64,000 nucleotides of DNA from Streptomyces eurythermus (GCF_014649115.1 NZ_BMSK01000004.1:372001-436000), one strand, 5' to 3'; shown: positions 1 through 11,547, counted from the stretch's first letter. Numbers and translations: made by a program. Notes: generated by a model from the letters alone, not told the origin.

Positions 1-374
<374 letters not shown>

Positions 375-375
<1 letters not shown>

Positions 376-604
376 GTCCTGTCGTCAAACTCCCGCCGTC
401 CGCCCGGAGGGCGGGCCGCACGGCGTCAGGTGCGTGCTCTGGGGGTCCCCCCGGCCGAAGGCTGGGGGAGTGCCGGGCCCTGACCCTCGTACTGGGCGTA
501 CTTGGGTCTGGGCCCGGTGCGGCGAGTGGGGGCACCCCCTGCTCGAAGAGCTTGGGGGAGCGTGCATGGCGTCGCGCGGCAGGCGGGAGTCTGACGACAG
601 GGCC
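375..604. mobile_element. MITE-like element with terminal inverted repeats
   Basis: A 230-base block bounded by near-perfect inverted repeats of about 23 bases. The left end reads GGTCCTGTCGTCAAACTCCC and the right end, complemented, GGCCCTGTCGTCAGACTCCC. It encodes no transposase. Inside are two G/C-rich blocks ending in the same words (a run of G, CCCC, then GAAG..CT.GGGGGAG). The flanks are CTA on the left, part of the thiG stop, and TTA on the right, so a target duplication is possible but not clean. It resembles non-autonomous relatives of insertion sequences common in Streptomyces; the parent family is not identified. Confidence 0.7.
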
Positions 605-706
605 TTAGTCCCGGTGGGCCCGGGTTCCGCGTGTGTCGCGTCACAGGTCGGCTGCAGTACCGGTGCCGTACCCGGCGGACGGGCGGGCCCGCCGGGCAGG
701 TCCTCG

Positions 707-720
707 TAGACTCGCCTGCG
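707..720 (+). promoter_or_regulatory. Leaderless promoter -10 box of the PASTA kinase
   Basis: TAGACT at 707-712 is followed by seven bases and then the GTG at 720. No ribosome binding site precedes this GTG, and the kinase domain begins a few residues later. Transcription would begin at or next to the start codon. No clear -35 box is seen. Confidence 0.5.
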
Positions 721-2648
721 TGGATACGACCCTTCAGGACCCCCTCGTCGGGCAGGTGCTCGACGGCCGGTACCGCGTCGACGCGCGGATCGCGGCGGGC
801 GGGATGGCCACGGTCTACCGGGCCCTGGACACCCGTCTGGACCGTGTGCTCGCGCTGAAGGTGATGCACCCGGCGCTCGCCGCCGACGGGTCCTTCGTCG
901 AGCGGTTCATCCGGGAGGCCAAGTCGGTCGCCCGGCTCGACCACCCCAACGTGGTGCAGGTCTTCGACCAGGGCACCGACGGGTCGTACGTCTATCTGGC
1001 GATGGAGTACATCGCCGGCTGCACCCTGCGGGACGTGCTGCGCGAGCGCGGGGCCGTGCAGCCGCGGGCCGCGCTGGACATCCTGGAGCCGGTGCTCGCC
1101 GCGCTGGGCGCCGCGCACCGGGCCGGGTTCGTGCACCGGGACATGAAGCCCGAGAACGTGCTGATCGGCGACGACGGCCGGGTCAAGGTGGCCGACTTCG
1201 GGCTGGTGCGCTCGGTGGACACGGTGACCAGCACCACGGGCGCCGTGCTCGGCACCGTCTCCTACCTCGCGCCCGAGCAGATCGAGAACGGCACCACGGA
1301 CCCGCGCGTCGACGTGTACGCGTGCGGGGTGGTGCTGTACGAGATGCTGACGGGCGCGAAGCCGTACTCCGGGGAATCCCCGGCCCAGGTGCTCTACCAG
1401 CACCTGCACGCCGACGTGCCGCCGCCCTCGGCGCTGGTGCCGGGGCTGCCGGTGGCGCTGGACGAGCTGGTGGCGTCGGCCACCGCGCGCGCCCCCGAGG
1501 ACCGGCCCGAGGACGCGGTGGCGCTGCTCGCCCAGGCGCGCCAGGCCCGGCTGACGCTGACCGAGGAGCAGCTGGACGCGCTGCCGCCGCAGGCGCTGAC
1601 CGCGGAGCACGACACCGCCGAGGACCGTACGAGCGTGATCCCGCGCGCGCTGACCGTGCCCCGGCCCCGGCCGGTCGACGAGGACGCCCTGGACCCCGCC
1701 GTCGACCGCACCGCCCGGCTCCAGACCCCGCCCGTGCCGCCGCGCCGGCGCCCGGCCCGGCCCCCGCGCTCGGTGCTGGCGCTGATCGTGGCCGTGCTGG
1801 TGGTGCTCGGGGTGGGCGCCGGGGTCTGGTACATCAACTCCGGCCAGTTCACCAAGGTCCCGCCGCTGCTGGCGAAGACCGAGGCCGAGGCGCGGGACCG
1901 GCTGGACTCGGCCGGGCTGGACGTCGGCCGGGTCAAGCGGGCCTACAGCGACACCGTCGAACGCGGCACGGTGATCGGCTCGGACCCGGCGCCCGGCGCG
2001 CGGATACGGGACCACGGCAAGGTCACGCTGACCGTGTCGCTGGGCCCGGAGACGGTGAACGTGCCGAACGTGGAGGGACAGACCCTGGCGAAGGCACGGG
2101 CGGGGCTGAAGGCGGACGGCCTGGAGCCGGGCATGGTCACCCGCGAGTTCAGCGAGGACGTGCCGGCGGGCTCGGTCATCCGTACGACGCCGGACGCGGG
2201 CACGAAGCGGCACGCGGGCTCGGCGATCGCGCTGACCGTCAGCAAGGGCAGCCCCGTCGACGTGCCGGACGTCACCGGCGAGGACCTGGACAGCGCCCGG
2301 GACGCCCTGGAGGAGGCCGGGCTGAAGGTGAAGGTGTCCGCCGAGCGGATCCACTCCTCCGATTACGACAAGGGGACCGTCGCCGCGCAGACCCCGGACG
2401 AGGGGAGCGAGGCCGCCGAGGGCGACACGGTGACGCTGACGCTGTCCGAGGGCCCGGAGATGGTCGAGGTCCCGGACGTGGTCGGCGACAGCGTGGACGA
2501 CGCCCGCGACGCCCTGGAGGAGGCGGGCTTCGAGGTGAAGGAGGACCGCGGGCTGCTCGGGCTGTTCGGCGACACCGTGAAGAAGCAGTCGGTGGAGGGC
2601 GGCGACGAGGCGCCCAAGGGCTCCACGATCAAGATCACCATCCGCTGA
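720..2648 (+). CDS. PASTA-domain Ser/Thr protein kinase (PknB type)
   Basis: A membrane Ser/Thr kinase of about 642 residues of the PknB family, which senses peptidoglycan or lipid II through extracellular PASTA repeats and phosphorylates cell-wall and growth proteins. Visible are the Gly-rich loop GGMATVY, the ATP-anchoring Lys47, the catalytic HRD at 139-141, DFG at 159-161, the APE motif in YLAPEQ, a proline-rich linker, one membrane helix at about 351-372 and four PASTA repeats to the end. The GTG at 720 is preferred over longer starts because it directly precedes the kinase domain and has a leaderless -10 box. It stands alone between the MITE-like element and the endonuclease IV gene. 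Confidence 0.93.
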   Translation: MDTTLQDPLVGQVLDGRYRVDARIAAGGMATVYRALDTRLDRVLALKVMHPALAADGSFVERFIREAKSVARLDHPNVVQVFDQGTDGSYVYLAMEYIAGCTLRDVLRERGAVQPRAALDILEPVLAALGAAHRAGFVHRDMKPENVLIGDDGRVKVADFGLVRSVDTVTSTTGAVLGTVSYLAPEQIENGTTDPRVDVYACGVVLYEMLTGAKPYSGESPAQVLYQHLHADVPPPSALVPGLPVALDELVASATARAPEDRPEDAVALLAQARQARLTLTEEQLDALPPQALTAEHDTAEDRTSVIPRALTVPRPRPVDEDALDPAVDRTARLQTPPVPPRRRPARPPRSVLALIVAVLVVLGVGAGVWYINSGQFTKVPPLLAKTEAEARDRLDSAGLDVGRVKRAYSDTVERGTVIGSDPAPGARIRDHGKVTLTVSLGPETVNVPNVEGQTLAKARAGLKADGLEPGMVTREFSEDVPAGSVIRTTPDAGTKRHAGSAIALTVSKGSPVDVPDVTGEDLDSARDALEEAGLKVKVSAERIHSSDYDKGTVAAQTPDEGSEAAEGDTVTLTLSEGPEMVEVPDVVGDSVDDARDALEEAGFEVKEDRGLLGLFGDTVKKQSVEGGDEAPKGSTIKITIR

Positions 2649-2734
2649 CCGGTCACACCACCGCTCACCTCCGGTGACCGGGCTCACCGCCGGGCCCGGT
2701 CCGGGTGCGGGGGCGGACATGACACCCTGAACGG

Positions 2735-3613
2735 GTGAGTCCCGTTCAGTCCTCCCTCCCCCGCAACCCCGTCGGCAGCCATGTCCCGGTGGCCGGCGGT
2801 CTGCACTCCGTCGGGCTGTCCTACGCCCGTGATCTGAAGGCGGAGACCGTGCAGGTCTTCGTCGCCAACCCGCGCGGCTGGGCCACGCCCGCCGGGAACC
2901 CCCGGCAGGACGAGGCGTTCCGCGCGGCCTGCGCCGAGGAGTCGATCCCGGCCTATGTGCACGCCCCGTACCTGATCAACTTCGGCTCGCACACCGGGGC
3001 GACCGTGGAGCGGTCGGTGGAGTCGCTGCGGCACTCGCTGCGGCGCGGGCGGGAGATCGGCGCGCTCGGTGTGGTGGTGCACACCGGGAGCGCGACCGGC
3101 GGCCGGGCCCGGGAGGTGGCGCTGAAGCAGGTGCGCGAGCACATGCTGCCGCTGCTGGACGAGCTGACCCATGACGACGACCCGTTCCTGCTGCTGGAGT
3201 CGACGGCCGGGCAGGGCGCCTCGTTGTGCTCGCGCACCTGGGACCTCGGGCCGTACTTCGAGGCGCTGGACGCCCACCCGAAGCTGGGCGTGTGCCTGGA
3301 CACCTGCCATGTCTTCGCCGCCGGGCACGACCTGACCGGGCCGAGCGGCATGCACCGGACGCTGGACCTGCTGGTGGAGACCGTCGGCGCGGGCCGGCTG
3401 AAGCTGATCCACGCCAACGACTCCAAGGACGTGGTGGGCGCGCACAAGGACCGGCACGCGAACATCGGCGCCGGCCACATCGGCGAGGACCCCTTCCGGG
3501 CCCTCATGACCCACCCCGCGACCGAGGGCGTGCCGCTGGTGATCGAGACGCCCGGCGGCAAGGAGGGGCACGCGGCGGACGTGGAGCGGCTGAAGAAACT
3601 TCGCGACAACTGA
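2735..3613 (+). CDS. nfo: Endonuclease IV (AP endonuclease)
   Basis: A 292-residue TIM-barrel apurinic/apyrimidinic endonuclease that cuts DNA 5' of abasic sites in base excision repair with a trinuclear zinc centre. Metal-binding signatures of the family are present in order: LLLESTAG, CLDTCHVFAAGHD, IHANDSK, HANIGAGHIG and IETPGGKEG. The GTG at 2735 lacks a ribosome binding site but has CACCCT six bases upstream, so it may be leaderless. It follows the kinase by 86 bases on the same strand and is followed by a copper box. Confidence 0.93.
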   Translation: MSPVQSSLPRNPVGSHVPVAGGLHSVGLSYARDLKAETVQVFVANPRGWATPAGNPRQDEAFRAACAEESIPAYVHAPYLINFGSHTGATVERSVESLRHSLRRGREIGALGVVVHTGSATGGRAREVALKQVREHMLPLLDELTHDDDPFLLLESTAGQGASLCSRTWDLGPYFEALDAHPKLGVCLDTCHVFAAGHDLTGPSGMHRTLDLLVETVGAGRLKLIHANDSKDVVGAHKDRHANIGAGHIGEDPFRALMTHPATEGVPLVIETPGGKEGHAADVERLKKLRDN

Positions 3614-3619
3614 CTGGGA

Positions 3620-3636
3620 ATACCCCTAGGGGGTAT
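3620..3636 (+). promoter_or_regulatory. CsoR-type copper operator
   Basis: ATACCCCTAGGGGGTAT is a palindrome of TAC/GTA ends around a G/C tract, the form bound by CsoR copper repressors. It lies 47 bases upstream of the His-rich membrane protein gene, suggesting derepression by Cu(I). No csoR gene is in the window, so the regulator would act in trans. Confidence 0.7.
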
Positions 3637-3683
3637 ATGGTTCCTGCTGGGCGCGGGAACCACTACCTGACATGGGGGCAGTC

Positions 3684-4244
3684 ATGCAGCACGAAGCGCA
3701 CACGGAACACGGACACCACCACGGCCACCAGCACCCGGACCACGGGCACCACGAGCACGAGACGCATCAGGGCCATCAGGGGCATCAGGGGCACCACCAC
3801 TCCCCCGGCGCCTCCTGGACCATGGCCGCACAGGCCACCCTGCACTGCCTGACCGGCTGCGCCATCGGCGAGGTGCTGGGCATGATCATCGGTACGGCGC
3901 TCGGCTGGGGCAACCTGCCGACCATGGTGCTCGCGATCGTGCTGGCCTTCTTCTTCGGCTACTCGCTCACCCTGCGCGGGGTACTGCGGGCCGGCGTCGA
4001 CTTCCGTACGGCCTTCCGGGTGGCGCTGGCGGCGGACACCCTGTCCATCGCGGTGATGGAGCTGATCGACAACGGCGTGATCCTGATCTGGCCGTCGGCG
4101 ATGGACGCCATGCTGAGCGACGCGCTGTTCTGGGTCTCGCTCGCCGTCTCGCTGGTGATCGCCTTCCTGGTGACCACCCCGGTCAACAAGTGGACGATCG
4201 GCCGGGGCAAGGGCCACGCGGTGGTGCACCAGTACCACCACTGA
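3684..4244 (+). CDS. His-rich DUF4396-type membrane protein, probably copper-responsive
   Basis: A protein of 186 residues. The first 40 or so are packed with His in HGHHHGHQHPDHGHH-like runs, a probable metal-binding tail. The rest is a four-helix membrane domain containing TLHCLTGCAIGEVLGM and TTPVNKW, typical of DUF4396 proteins of unknown function. Cys residues in the first helix could also bind metal. The ATG at 3684 is chosen because GGGGG lies just upstream; an in-frame ATG at 3672 has no such site. The CsoR-type box upstream points to copper handling or sensing. Export, buffering or scaffold roles cannot be told apart from sequence. Confidence 0.85.
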   Translation: MQHEAHTEHGHHHGHQHPDHGHHEHETHQGHQGHQGHHHSPGASWTMAAQATLHCLTGCAIGEVLGMIIGTALGWGNLPTMVLAIVLAFFFGYSLTLRGVLRAGVDFRTAFRVALAADTLSIAVMELIDNGVILIWPSAMDAMLSDALFWVSLAVSLVIAFLVTTPVNKWTIGRGKGHAVVHQYHH

Positions 4245-4262
4245 GCCCGAAGGACGCGGGAG

Positions 4263-4895
4263 TCAGAGCTCGGGGCCGTCCCCGGGCTCCTCCTGGTAGG
4301 AGTAGCGCTGTTCCTTCCAGGGGTCGCCGATGTTGTGGTAGCCGCGCTCCTCCCAGAAGCCGCGGCGGTCGGCGGTCATGTACTCCACGCCCCGGACCCA
4401 CTTCGGGCCCTTCCAGGCGTACAGGTGGGGCACGATCAGGCGGACCGGGAAGCCGTGCTCGGCGGTGAGCAGCTCACCGTCCTTGTGGGTGGCGAAGATG
4501 GTGCGCTCGGAGCAGAAGTCCGACAGGCGCAGGTTCGAACTGAAGCCGTACTCCGCCCAGACCATCACATGGGTGACGTCCGGCGCCGGCGGCGCGAGGT
4601 CCAGGACGGCGCTCGCGGGGACGCCGCCCCACTCCGCGCCGAGCATGCTGTACTTCGTCACGCAGTGCAGATCGGCCACCACCGTGGTGTACGGCAGGGC
4701 CGTGAACTCCTCGTGGGTCCAGGTGTGCTTGCCGCCGTCGGCGGTGGCGCCGAAGACCCGGAACTCCCAGCGTTCGGGCCGGAACTTCGGCACGGGTCCG
4801 TAGTGCGTGACCGGCCAGCCCCGCTGGAGCCGCTGGCCCGGCGGAAGCTCGGACCCTGCCGCCGTCCCAGACTCGCGCTCCACCGGATGCCCCAT
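4263..4895 (-). CDS. Sulfite-oxidase-like molybdopterin oxidoreductase
   Basis: A cytoplasmic 210-residue protein made only of the oxidoreductase molybdopterin-binding domain, with no heme or dimerisation domain. Family features are WEFRVFGATADGG, LHCVTKYSML with the Cys expected to ligate molybdenum, WAEYGFSSNLRL, HGFPVRLIVPHLYAWKGPKWV and GYHNIGDPW. The partner and substrate are unknown; relatives include YedY/MsrP-like reductases, but no signal peptide is seen. It is divergent from bfr, with a 25-base palindrome in the shared upstream region. The ATG at 4895 has AGGA upstream. Confidence 0.88.
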   Translation of the reverse strand: MGHPVERESGTAAGSELPPGQRLQRGWPVTHYGPVPKFRPERWEFRVFGATADGGKHTWTHEEFTALPYTTVVADLHCVTKYSMLGAEWGGVPASAVLDLAPPAPDVTHVMVWAEYGFSSNLRLSDFCSERTIFATHKDGELLTAEHGFPVRLIVPHLYAWKGPKWVRGVEYMTADRRGFWEERGYHNIGDPWKEQRYSYQEEPGDGPEL

Positions 4896-4967
4896 GTATC
4901 CATCCTGACAGACCCCGGGCAGTGCCCCTGACCACCCACCCCCGAATAGGACAATTGCCTACAACTC

Positions 4968-4992
4968 AGTGCGTACTTACTAAGTACGCACT
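4968..4992. promoter_or_regulatory. 25-base perfect palindrome between divergent genes
   Basis: Arms AGTGCGTACTTA and TAAGTACGCACT flank a single C. It lies in the 170-base divergent region between the sulfite-oxidase-like gene and bfr. The form suggests a dimeric repressor site. It does not match the iron box, Rex or CsoR forms; the regulator is unknown. Confidence 0.65.
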
Positions 4993-5065
4993 TACTGGAC
5001 GATCTTCCCCGCCGGTGCAATCATGCGGCGCTAGCGGCCGGTCCACCTGGAAGGAGTCCATAGCC

Positions 5066-5557
5066 ATGCAAGGCGACCCCGAGGTCATCGAACTGCTGAA
5101 CGAACAGCTGACCGCCGAGCTGACCGCGATCAACCAGTACTTCCTGCACGCCAAGCTCCAGGACCACAAGGGATGGACCAAGCTCGCCCGGTACACCCGG
5201 GCGGAGTCCTTCGACGAGATGCGGCACGCCGAGATCCTCACCGACCGCATCCTGCTCCTGGACGGCCTGCCCAACTACCAGCGGCTGTTCCATGTGCGGG
5301 TCGGGCAGACGGTGACCGAGATGTTCCAGGCGGACCGGCAGATCGAGGTCGAGGCCATCGACCGGCTGCGCCGGGGTGTGCAGCTGATGCGGGAGAAGGA
5401 CGACATCACGTCGGCCAACGTCTTCGAGGCGATCCTGGCCGACGAGGAACACCACATCGACTACCTGGACACCCAGCTGGAGCTGGTGGACAAGCTGGGC
5501 GAGGCGCTCTACCTGTCGACCGTGGTCGAGCAGAGCCAGCCGGACTCCTCCGGCTAG
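5066..5557 (+). CDS. bfr: Bacterioferritin
   Basis: A 163-residue four-helix iron-storage subunit that assembles into a 24-mer shell, oxidises Fe(II) at a dinuclear site and binds heme between subunits. Seen are the start QGDPEVIELLNEQL, ferroxidase residues in TAELTAINQYF, the DEMRHAEIL segment with the heme-ligating Met, and ADEEHHIDYL carrying the second ferroxidase Glu and His. The ATG at 5066 has AAGGAG upstream. It faces bfd: the two stop codons share the palindromic CTAG at 5554-5557. Confidence 0.96.
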   Translation: MQGDPEVIELLNEQLTAELTAINQYFLHAKLQDHKGWTKLARYTRAESFDEMRHAEILTDRILLLDGLPNYQRLFHVRVGQTVTEMFQADRQIEVEAIDRLRRGVQLMREKDDITSANVFEAILADEEHHIDYLDTQLELVDKLGEALYLSTVVEQSQPDSSG

Positions 5558-5778
5558 GCCGCGTCGTCCAGCCGTGCCAGGGCCGGGGCCCGCTGGTCGA
5601 TCAGTTCCCGGCGCGGGCAGGCGCCACGGCCGAGCAGGGCCTGGATGCGCCGCACGCAGCCACCGCAGTCGGTGCCGGCCTTGCAGGCGGAGGCGATCTG
5701 GCGCGGGGTGCAGGCGCCGTTCTCCGCGTGCTGCTTCACCTGGTCCTCGGTGATGCCGAAGCAACTGCAGACGTACAC
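5554..5778 (-). CDS. bfd: Bacterioferritin-associated ferredoxin
   Basis: A 74-residue [2Fe-2S] protein that reduces bacterioferritin to release stored iron. The Cys pattern CSC near the N terminus and CGGC in TDCGGCVRRIQ is that of the BFD fold. The GTG start at 5778 has GGAGG upstream. A good iron box lies about 50 bases upstream, so expression should rise when iron is scarce, the usual logic for iron release. The C-terminal extension ends at the shared CTAG with bfr. Confidence 0.92.
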   Translation of the reverse strand: MYVCSCFGITEDQVKQHAENGACTPRQIASACKAGTDCGGCVRRIQALLGRGACPRRELIDQRAPALARLDDAA

Positions 5779-5829
5779 GCGGGTTCACCTCCCCGAGGGG
5801 TTCGCTGTTCGATGCACTCCCCGTTCCGG

Positions 5830-5848
5830 TGAGGCAAACCTAACCTTA
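5830..5848 (-). promoter_or_regulatory. Iron box (IdeR/DmdR1 type)
   Basis: On the + strand TGAGGCAAACCTAACCTTA matches the 19-base actinobacterial iron-repressor consensus TTAGGTTAGGCTCACCTAA (complemented) in most positions. It sits upstream of bfd, so DmdR1/IdeR with Fe(II) should repress it. Confidence 0.75.
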
Positions 5849-5877
5849 CCCACGCCGTGGCACCCGGAAAAGCGACC

Positions 5878-5907
5878 GGGGCGCGGATCCGGTGTGATCC
5901 GCGCCCC
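5878..5907 (-). terminator. Terminator hairpin of the DAHP synthase gene
   Basis: A perfect 12-base stem GGGGCGCGGATC/GATCCGCGCCCC around a six-base loop, just after the - strand stop of the DAHP synthase gene. Confidence 0.7.
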
Positions 5908-5929
5908 AGGGTGGCTCATCGGCCGCCGG

Positions 5930-8874
<2,945 letters not shown>

Positions 8875-8938
8875 GCACACCTTCCGTGCGGTAGGAGTGG
8901 AACATGACAAATGAAGCCAAGATCGTAGCGCGGTGCGG

Positions 8939-8952
8939 TAGGGTTCCCCGCA
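8939..8952 (+). promoter_or_regulatory. Promoter of the trp leader transcript
   Basis: TAGGGT at 8939-8944 lies exactly seven bases before the ATG of the leader peptide, so the leader peptide would be translated from a leaderless mRNA. Confidence 0.5.
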
Positions 8953-9008
8953 TGTTCGCGCCGTCGATCCAGAACTGGTGGTGGACCGCTTCTTTGGCGG
9001 CCCACTGA
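8952..9008 (+). CDS. trpL: trp operon leader peptide
   Basis: A short frame encodes MFAPSIQNWWWTASLAAH, with three consecutive Trp codons at residues 9-11. It precedes the anthranilate synthase gene and is followed by a terminator hairpin, the classic arrangement for attenuation. When charged tRNA-Trp is short, ribosomes stall at the Trp codons and the downstream terminator should not form. It is 18 residues long. Confidence 0.88.
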   Translation: MFAPSIQNWWWTASLAAH

Positions 9009-9029
9009 TCGCGCGTACGACGACTTCGC

Positions 9030-9055
9030 GAAGGCCGCTCCGAGGGGCGGCCTTC
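9030..9055 (+). terminator. trp attenuator terminator
   Basis: GAAGGCCGC and GCGGCCTTC form a nine-base stem with an eight-base loop 21 bases after the leader stop and 49 bases before the anthranilate synthase ATG. A short T-containing stretch follows. The alternative antiterminator pairing was not modelled. Confidence 0.75.
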
Positions 9056-9104
9056 GGCGTTTCCGGGGCCGTTCCTCACCGACACCCGACGGAATGAGGA
9101 ACCC

Positions 9105-10961
9105 ATGGACCTGGCACGGCTCGCCCACGACGACCGCCCCTTCGCCCTGCTCCGCCGCCGCACCCCGGGCCGCGACGAGCAGCTGGTCGAGGTGCTGATC
9201 GGCCCGGTGACCCGGCGGGAGAAGCTGGCCGCCCTGCCCGACGAGGGGCTCGCCCTGGTGCCGTTCCGGCAGCTGGGCGAGCGCGGCTTCGACGTCCGCG
9301 ACGACGGCACCCCGCTGCTGGTGCTCACCCCCGAGGAGTCGTATGAGCTCCCGCTCACCGAAGCGCTGGACCGGCTGCCCGCGCACGCGGTGCGGGTCGA
9401 GGACGGCGGCTTCGACGTGGACGACGAGGAGTACGGCGAGATCGTCGGCCGGGTGCTGCGCGAGGAGATCGGCCGGGGCGAGGGCGCGAACTTCGTGATC
9501 CGGCGCACGTACGAGGGCCGGATCCCCGGCTTCGGCCGCGCGGACGCGCTCGCGCTGTTCCGGCGGCTGCTGGTGGCCGAGCGGGGCGCGTACTGGACGT
9601 TCGTGGTGCACACCGGGGACCGGACGCTGGTGGGCGCGAGCCCCGAGGTGCACGTCCGGATGAACGGCGGCACGGTCGTCATGAACCCGATCAGCGGCAC
9701 GTACCGCTATCCGGCCGGCGGGCCCACCCCGGAGGACCTGCTGACGTTCCTCTCCGACGCCAAGGAGACCGAGGAGCTGTCGATGGTCGTCGACGAGGAA
9801 CTGAAGATGATGTGCACCGTCGGCGACATGGGCGGGGTCGTCGTCGGCCCCCGGCTGAAGGAGATGGCACACCTCGCGCACACCGAGTACGAGCTGCGCG
9901 GGAAGTCCTCGCTGGACGCGCGGGAGGTGCTGCGGGAGACCATGTTCGCGGCGACCGTGACCGGGTCGCCGGTGCAGAACGCCTGCCGGGTCATCAAGCG
10001 GTACGAGAGCACGGGGCGCGGGTACTACGCCGGGGCGCTGGCCCTGCTCGGGCGGGACGCCGGGGGCGCGCAGACCCTCGACTCGCCCATCCTGATCCGC
10101 ACCGCCGACATCGGCGGGGACGGCCGGCTGCGGGTGCCGGTCGGGGCGACGCTGGTGCGCGGCTCCGACCCGGCCGGCGAGGTCGCCGAGACCCATGCCA
10201 AGGCGGCGGGCGTGCTGGCCGCCCTCGGCGTGCGGCCCGCCCGGCCGCGGGCGGAGCGGGAGCGGCCCCGGCTGGCCGACGACCCCCGGGTGCGGGCGGC
10301 GCTGGACGGCCGGCGGGCCGGGCTCGCGCCGTTCTGGCTGCGGATGCAGGAGCGGTCCGCCGGTCTCGCGGGCCACGCCCTGGTGGTCGACGGCGAGGAC
10401 ACCTTCACCACGATGCTGGCGCACGTCCTGCGCTCGGGCGGGCTCGAGGTGACCGTCCGGCGCTACGACGAGCCCGGGCTGCGCGCGGCGGTGCTCGGCC
10501 ACGAGGGTCCGGTCGTCCTCGGGCCCGGCCCCGGGGACCCCCGCGACCTCGCCGACCCCAAGATGCGGATCCTGCGGGAGCTGGCCGCCGAGGTGGTCGG
10601 GACGCACCGGCACGGGGTGCTCGGCGTCTGCCTCGGGCACGAGCTGATCGCGGCCGGGCTGGGCCTGGACATCGTGCGCAAGCGGGTGCCGTACCAGGGG
10701 GCGCAGACCGTGATCGACCTGTTCGGGCGGAGCGAGACCGTCGGCTTCTACAACAGCTTCGTCGCGCGCTGCGACGAGCCGACGGCCCGGGAGCTGGCCG
10801 CGCACGGCGTGGAGGTGAGCCGCTCGGCCGACGCCGAGGTACACGCCCTGCGCGGCCCCGGCTTCGCCGGTGTCCAGTTCCACCCGGAGTCGGTACTGAC
10901 ACTGAACGGTGCGACGATCGTGCGCGAACTGGTGACCGGCCTGCACCGCACGACCGTGTAA
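9105..10961 (+). CDS. trpEG: Fused anthranilate synthase (TrpE-TrpG type)
   Basis: A 618-residue fusion of the chorismate-using synthase and the glutamine amidotransferase, producing anthranilate and pyruvate from chorismate and glutamine. The N-terminal part carries MNPISGTYRYP, SDAKETEELSMVVDEELKMM and GRGYYAGALALL of the TrpE fold. The C-terminal amidotransferase carries GPGPGDP, the nucleophile Cys509 in GVCLGHE and the His/Glu pair in VQFHPES. The domain fusion resembles PhzE-like enzymes, but the Trp attenuator upstream argues for tryptophan supply. Its product route also feeds the carbazole cluster further along, which needs Trp. Confidence 0.95.
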   Translation: MDLARLAHDDRPFALLRRRTPGRDEQLVEVLIGPVTRREKLAALPDEGLALVPFRQLGERGFDVRDDGTPLLVLTPEESYELPLTEALDRLPAHAVRVEDGGFDVDDEEYGEIVGRVLREEIGRGEGANFVIRRTYEGRIPGFGRADALALFRRLLVAERGAYWTFVVHTGDRTLVGASPEVHVRMNGGTVVMNPISGTYRYPAGGPTPEDLLTFLSDAKETEELSMVVDEELKMMCTVGDMGGVVVGPRLKEMAHLAHTEYELRGKSSLDAREVLRETMFAATVTGSPVQNACRVIKRYESTGRGYYAGALALLGRDAGGAQTLDSPILIRTADIGGDGRLRVPVGATLVRGSDPAGEVAETHAKAAGVLAALGVRPARPRAERERPRLADDPRVRAALDGRRAGLAPFWLRMQERSAGLAGHALVVDGEDTFTTMLAHVLRSGGLEVTVRRYDEPGLRAAVLGHEGPVVLGPGPGDPRDLADPKMRILRELAAEVVGTHRHGVLGVCLGHELIAAGLGLDIVRKRVPYQGAQTVIDLFGRSETVGFYNSFVARCDEPTARELAAHGVEVSRSADAEVHALRGPGFAGVQFHPESVLTLNGATIVRELVTGLHRTTV

Positions 10962-11547
10962 CCGCGCGGAACGACCGCCCGGCGGCCGGCGGCCGGAACT
11001 CCGGGGGCGGTCGGCCGGGCACCGGGGCCGGCCCGCCGGCGGCCGGGGCGCCGGAAGACGGTCCGAACGGCGGCCCGGGCGACCGGCCGACAGCCGGGAC
11101 AGCCGGAGCGGCCCGATCAGGCGGACGGCCAGGTCACCCGGAGCAACCCGGCCAACGACCAGGACGGCCGGAGCAACCCGCCCTGGTGGCCGGGTCGCCA
11201 GGGGCTGTCAGTCCGGCGGTCGGCCGGCAGGCGGGCGGGACGGGCTGAGCCACCCGCGGACGGTCCGACCGCTGTCAGAGCGCCCGGGCCGGTCAGGCCG
11301 GCCGCCGGGCGGTTCCCGGGGCGGTCGGCCGACGACCGGACCACCCGCGGACGGCCGGCCGGCGGCCGGGACGCCCGCTGACCATCAGCCGGGGCACCGG
11401 GCGGTCACGCCGGCAGGCGGGGCGGGTTGTCCGGGGACGGCCCGGCCGCAGCCAGGTCACCCAGGGCTGTCAGGCCGTCCGGGGGCGGTCAGGACCCGGC
11501 CGGGGTGGGGCGGTCGGTGGTCGAGTCGGCGGGGCGGGCCGTGGGGG
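10962..11547. other. Non-coding, degenerate CGGCCGG-rich stretch
   Basis: About 590 bases without a believable gene between the convergent anthranilate synthase and phosphofructokinase genes. The words CGGCCGG, GGTCAGG, ACCCGCGGACGG and CAGGTCACCC(A/G)G recur in imperfect copies, and the sequence is almost all G and C with little T/A. It looks like a decayed repeat array. No clear terminator was resolved. Confidence 0.5.

Noticed and set aside
426..2720. Long - strand frame opposite the PASTA kinase
   Set aside because: Shadow of the kinase gene; no recognisable domain and skewed composition.
3672..3683. Upstream ATG of the DUF4396-type gene
   Set aside because: No ribosome binding site; the ATG at 3684 has GGGGG just before it.
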